Source of the DNA: Ramicandelaber brevisporus | Taxonomy: Eukaryota; Kickxellomycota; Ramicandelaberales; Ramicandelaberaceae | DNA length: 14,779 bases | Assembly: GCA_025201865.1 (NCBI GenBank) | Contig: MU603039.1 | Coordinates: 1-14,779 of the forward strand | Direction of reading: 5' to 3' | Shown here: piece after piece, positions 14,269 through 14,779 of the stretch | How the letters are laid out: each line of letters starts with the position of its first letter | Position numbering within the stretch: position 1 is the first letter of the stretch | Notes under the pieces: model-generated | Databases searched by the model: none | Told to the model about the DNA's origin: nothing | Seen by the model: the letters and a program-made list of their open reading frames with translations, nothing else | Translations under genes and position numbers: made by a program

Positions 14269-14613
14269 TTAGTTTCTGAACCAGTTGCGTGGATCGAGAA
14301 TTGCACGTAATGAGTCGACTACATGGCGAATGTTGTTTGTGAGACGATCGGCCAGAATGGCTGGATTATATTGACTAGTATCAATCTTGCTGAACAGTTC
14401 GGTGTTTGAAGAATGATCGTCTTCAGACAGAGGAACGGACTTGGATGACTCTGCTGGCTTGGGAGTTGCCAGAAAGTCCTTAGCTTCGGTTGTCGACTGG
14501 ACAGGTAAAGTGGATGGCGCAGCAGGTGCAGAGCCTGGCGCAAGTGAAGGAACTGGAAGTGCCAGTACGAACGAAGTCAGTAAAGCCAGAAGAACGAGTA
14601 TGTATCGCTGCAT
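14269..14613 (-). CDS. Small secreted protein of unknown function, 114 aa
   Basis: I do not recognise the family. The product begins with a strong signal peptide (basic Arg-3, hydrophobic 5-19, cut likely near Ala-19 to Pro-22). A Pro/Ala/Ser-rich segment (about 20-50), an acidic Ser-rich stretch around 58-70 and an amphipathic C-terminal region (75-114) ending in RNWFRN follow. There is no cysteine in the whole protein, unlike most small fungal effectors, and no C-terminal GPI-type hydrophobic tail. The ATG at 14611-14613 starts directly with the signal sequence, and the sense-strand leader (14614-14779) is pyrimidine-rich like its neighbours. It is convergent with prolidase. It could be a secreted or cell-wall peptide, or a precursor that is processed; nothing in the sequence decides this. 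Confidence 0.6.
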   Translation of the reverse strand: MQRYILVLLALLTSFVLALPVPSLAPGSAPAAPSTLPVQSTTEAKDFLATPKPAESSKSVPLSEDDHSSNTELFSKIDTSQYNPAILADRLTNNIRHVVDSLRAILDPRNWFRN

Positions 14614-14779
14614 TGGAGGATATTAGAGCTAGATAAAAAATAAAGGTTAAAGAAAAGTTATTGATGACAGAAATGAAACAGTTCGAGGACGAAGGGTGGT
14701 CAACGAAACACGAGATTGAAAGAAAAGGAGGAGGTGAATTACGAGGAATGTTGAGGTTTAGGGAAGTTAAAGCAATTTT

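Noticed and set aside
1-14779. A metabolic gene cluster, defence island, transposon or CRISPR array
   Set aside because: The genes belong to unrelated housekeeping functions on alternating strands. No transposase, integrase, terminal repeats or spaced repeat array was seen.

Overview
The window looks like nuclear DNA from a fungus, probably an early-diverging lineage rather than a typical ascomycete or basidiomycete. This is an inference from content, not from a marker gene. The evidence for a eukaryote is a COP9 signalosome subunit, a three-KH-domain RNA-binding protein, a seven-helix membrane protein with a glutamine-rich tail, monocistronic genes on both strands, no Shine-Dalgarno sites, TATA elements and long pyrimidine-rich leaders. 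Every confident gene can be read as one uninterrupted frame, so the locus is intron-poor.

Layout. Positions 1-1632 are largely gene-poor. They hold one weak small-ORF candidate (879-1139), a perfect inverted repeat (1354-1372) and the promoter of the first solid gene. Next come a secreted phosphoesterase-family acid phosphatase (1633-2517, +) and, convergent with it, COP9 signalosome subunit 4 (2581-3933, -). CSN4 diverges from a PCBP/Hek2-like triple-KH protein (4337-6577, +). That gene converges on a stand-alone biotin-protein-ligase N-terminal-type amidotransferase-like protein (7198-8067, -). Then follow a signal-peptide-bearing seven-helix protein with a poly-Q tail (8632-10602, -) and a HisC/CobD-like PLP aminotransferase (11051-12172, -). 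The aminotransferase diverges from an M24B prolidase/Xaa-Pro aminopeptidase (12789-14174, +), which converges on a small secreted protein (14269-14613, -).

The genes do not form an obvious pathway or cluster. They look like an ordinary compact housekeeping stretch: extracellular phosphate scavenging, cullin deneddylation, mRNA binding, membrane sensing, amino-acid or cofactor metabolism, and dipeptide turnover. No mobile element, CRISPR array, rRNA or tRNA was recognised.

The parts most worth a second look are: an in-frame internal duplication with an out-of-frame spacer in the KH protein; the stand-alone BPL_N protein with intact Cys and His-Pro-Glu motifs; the GPCR-like poly-Q protein; repeat-rich, G-poor leaders before several start codons; and a possible N-terminally extended, organelle-targeted prolidase encoded through a hexanucleotide repeat.
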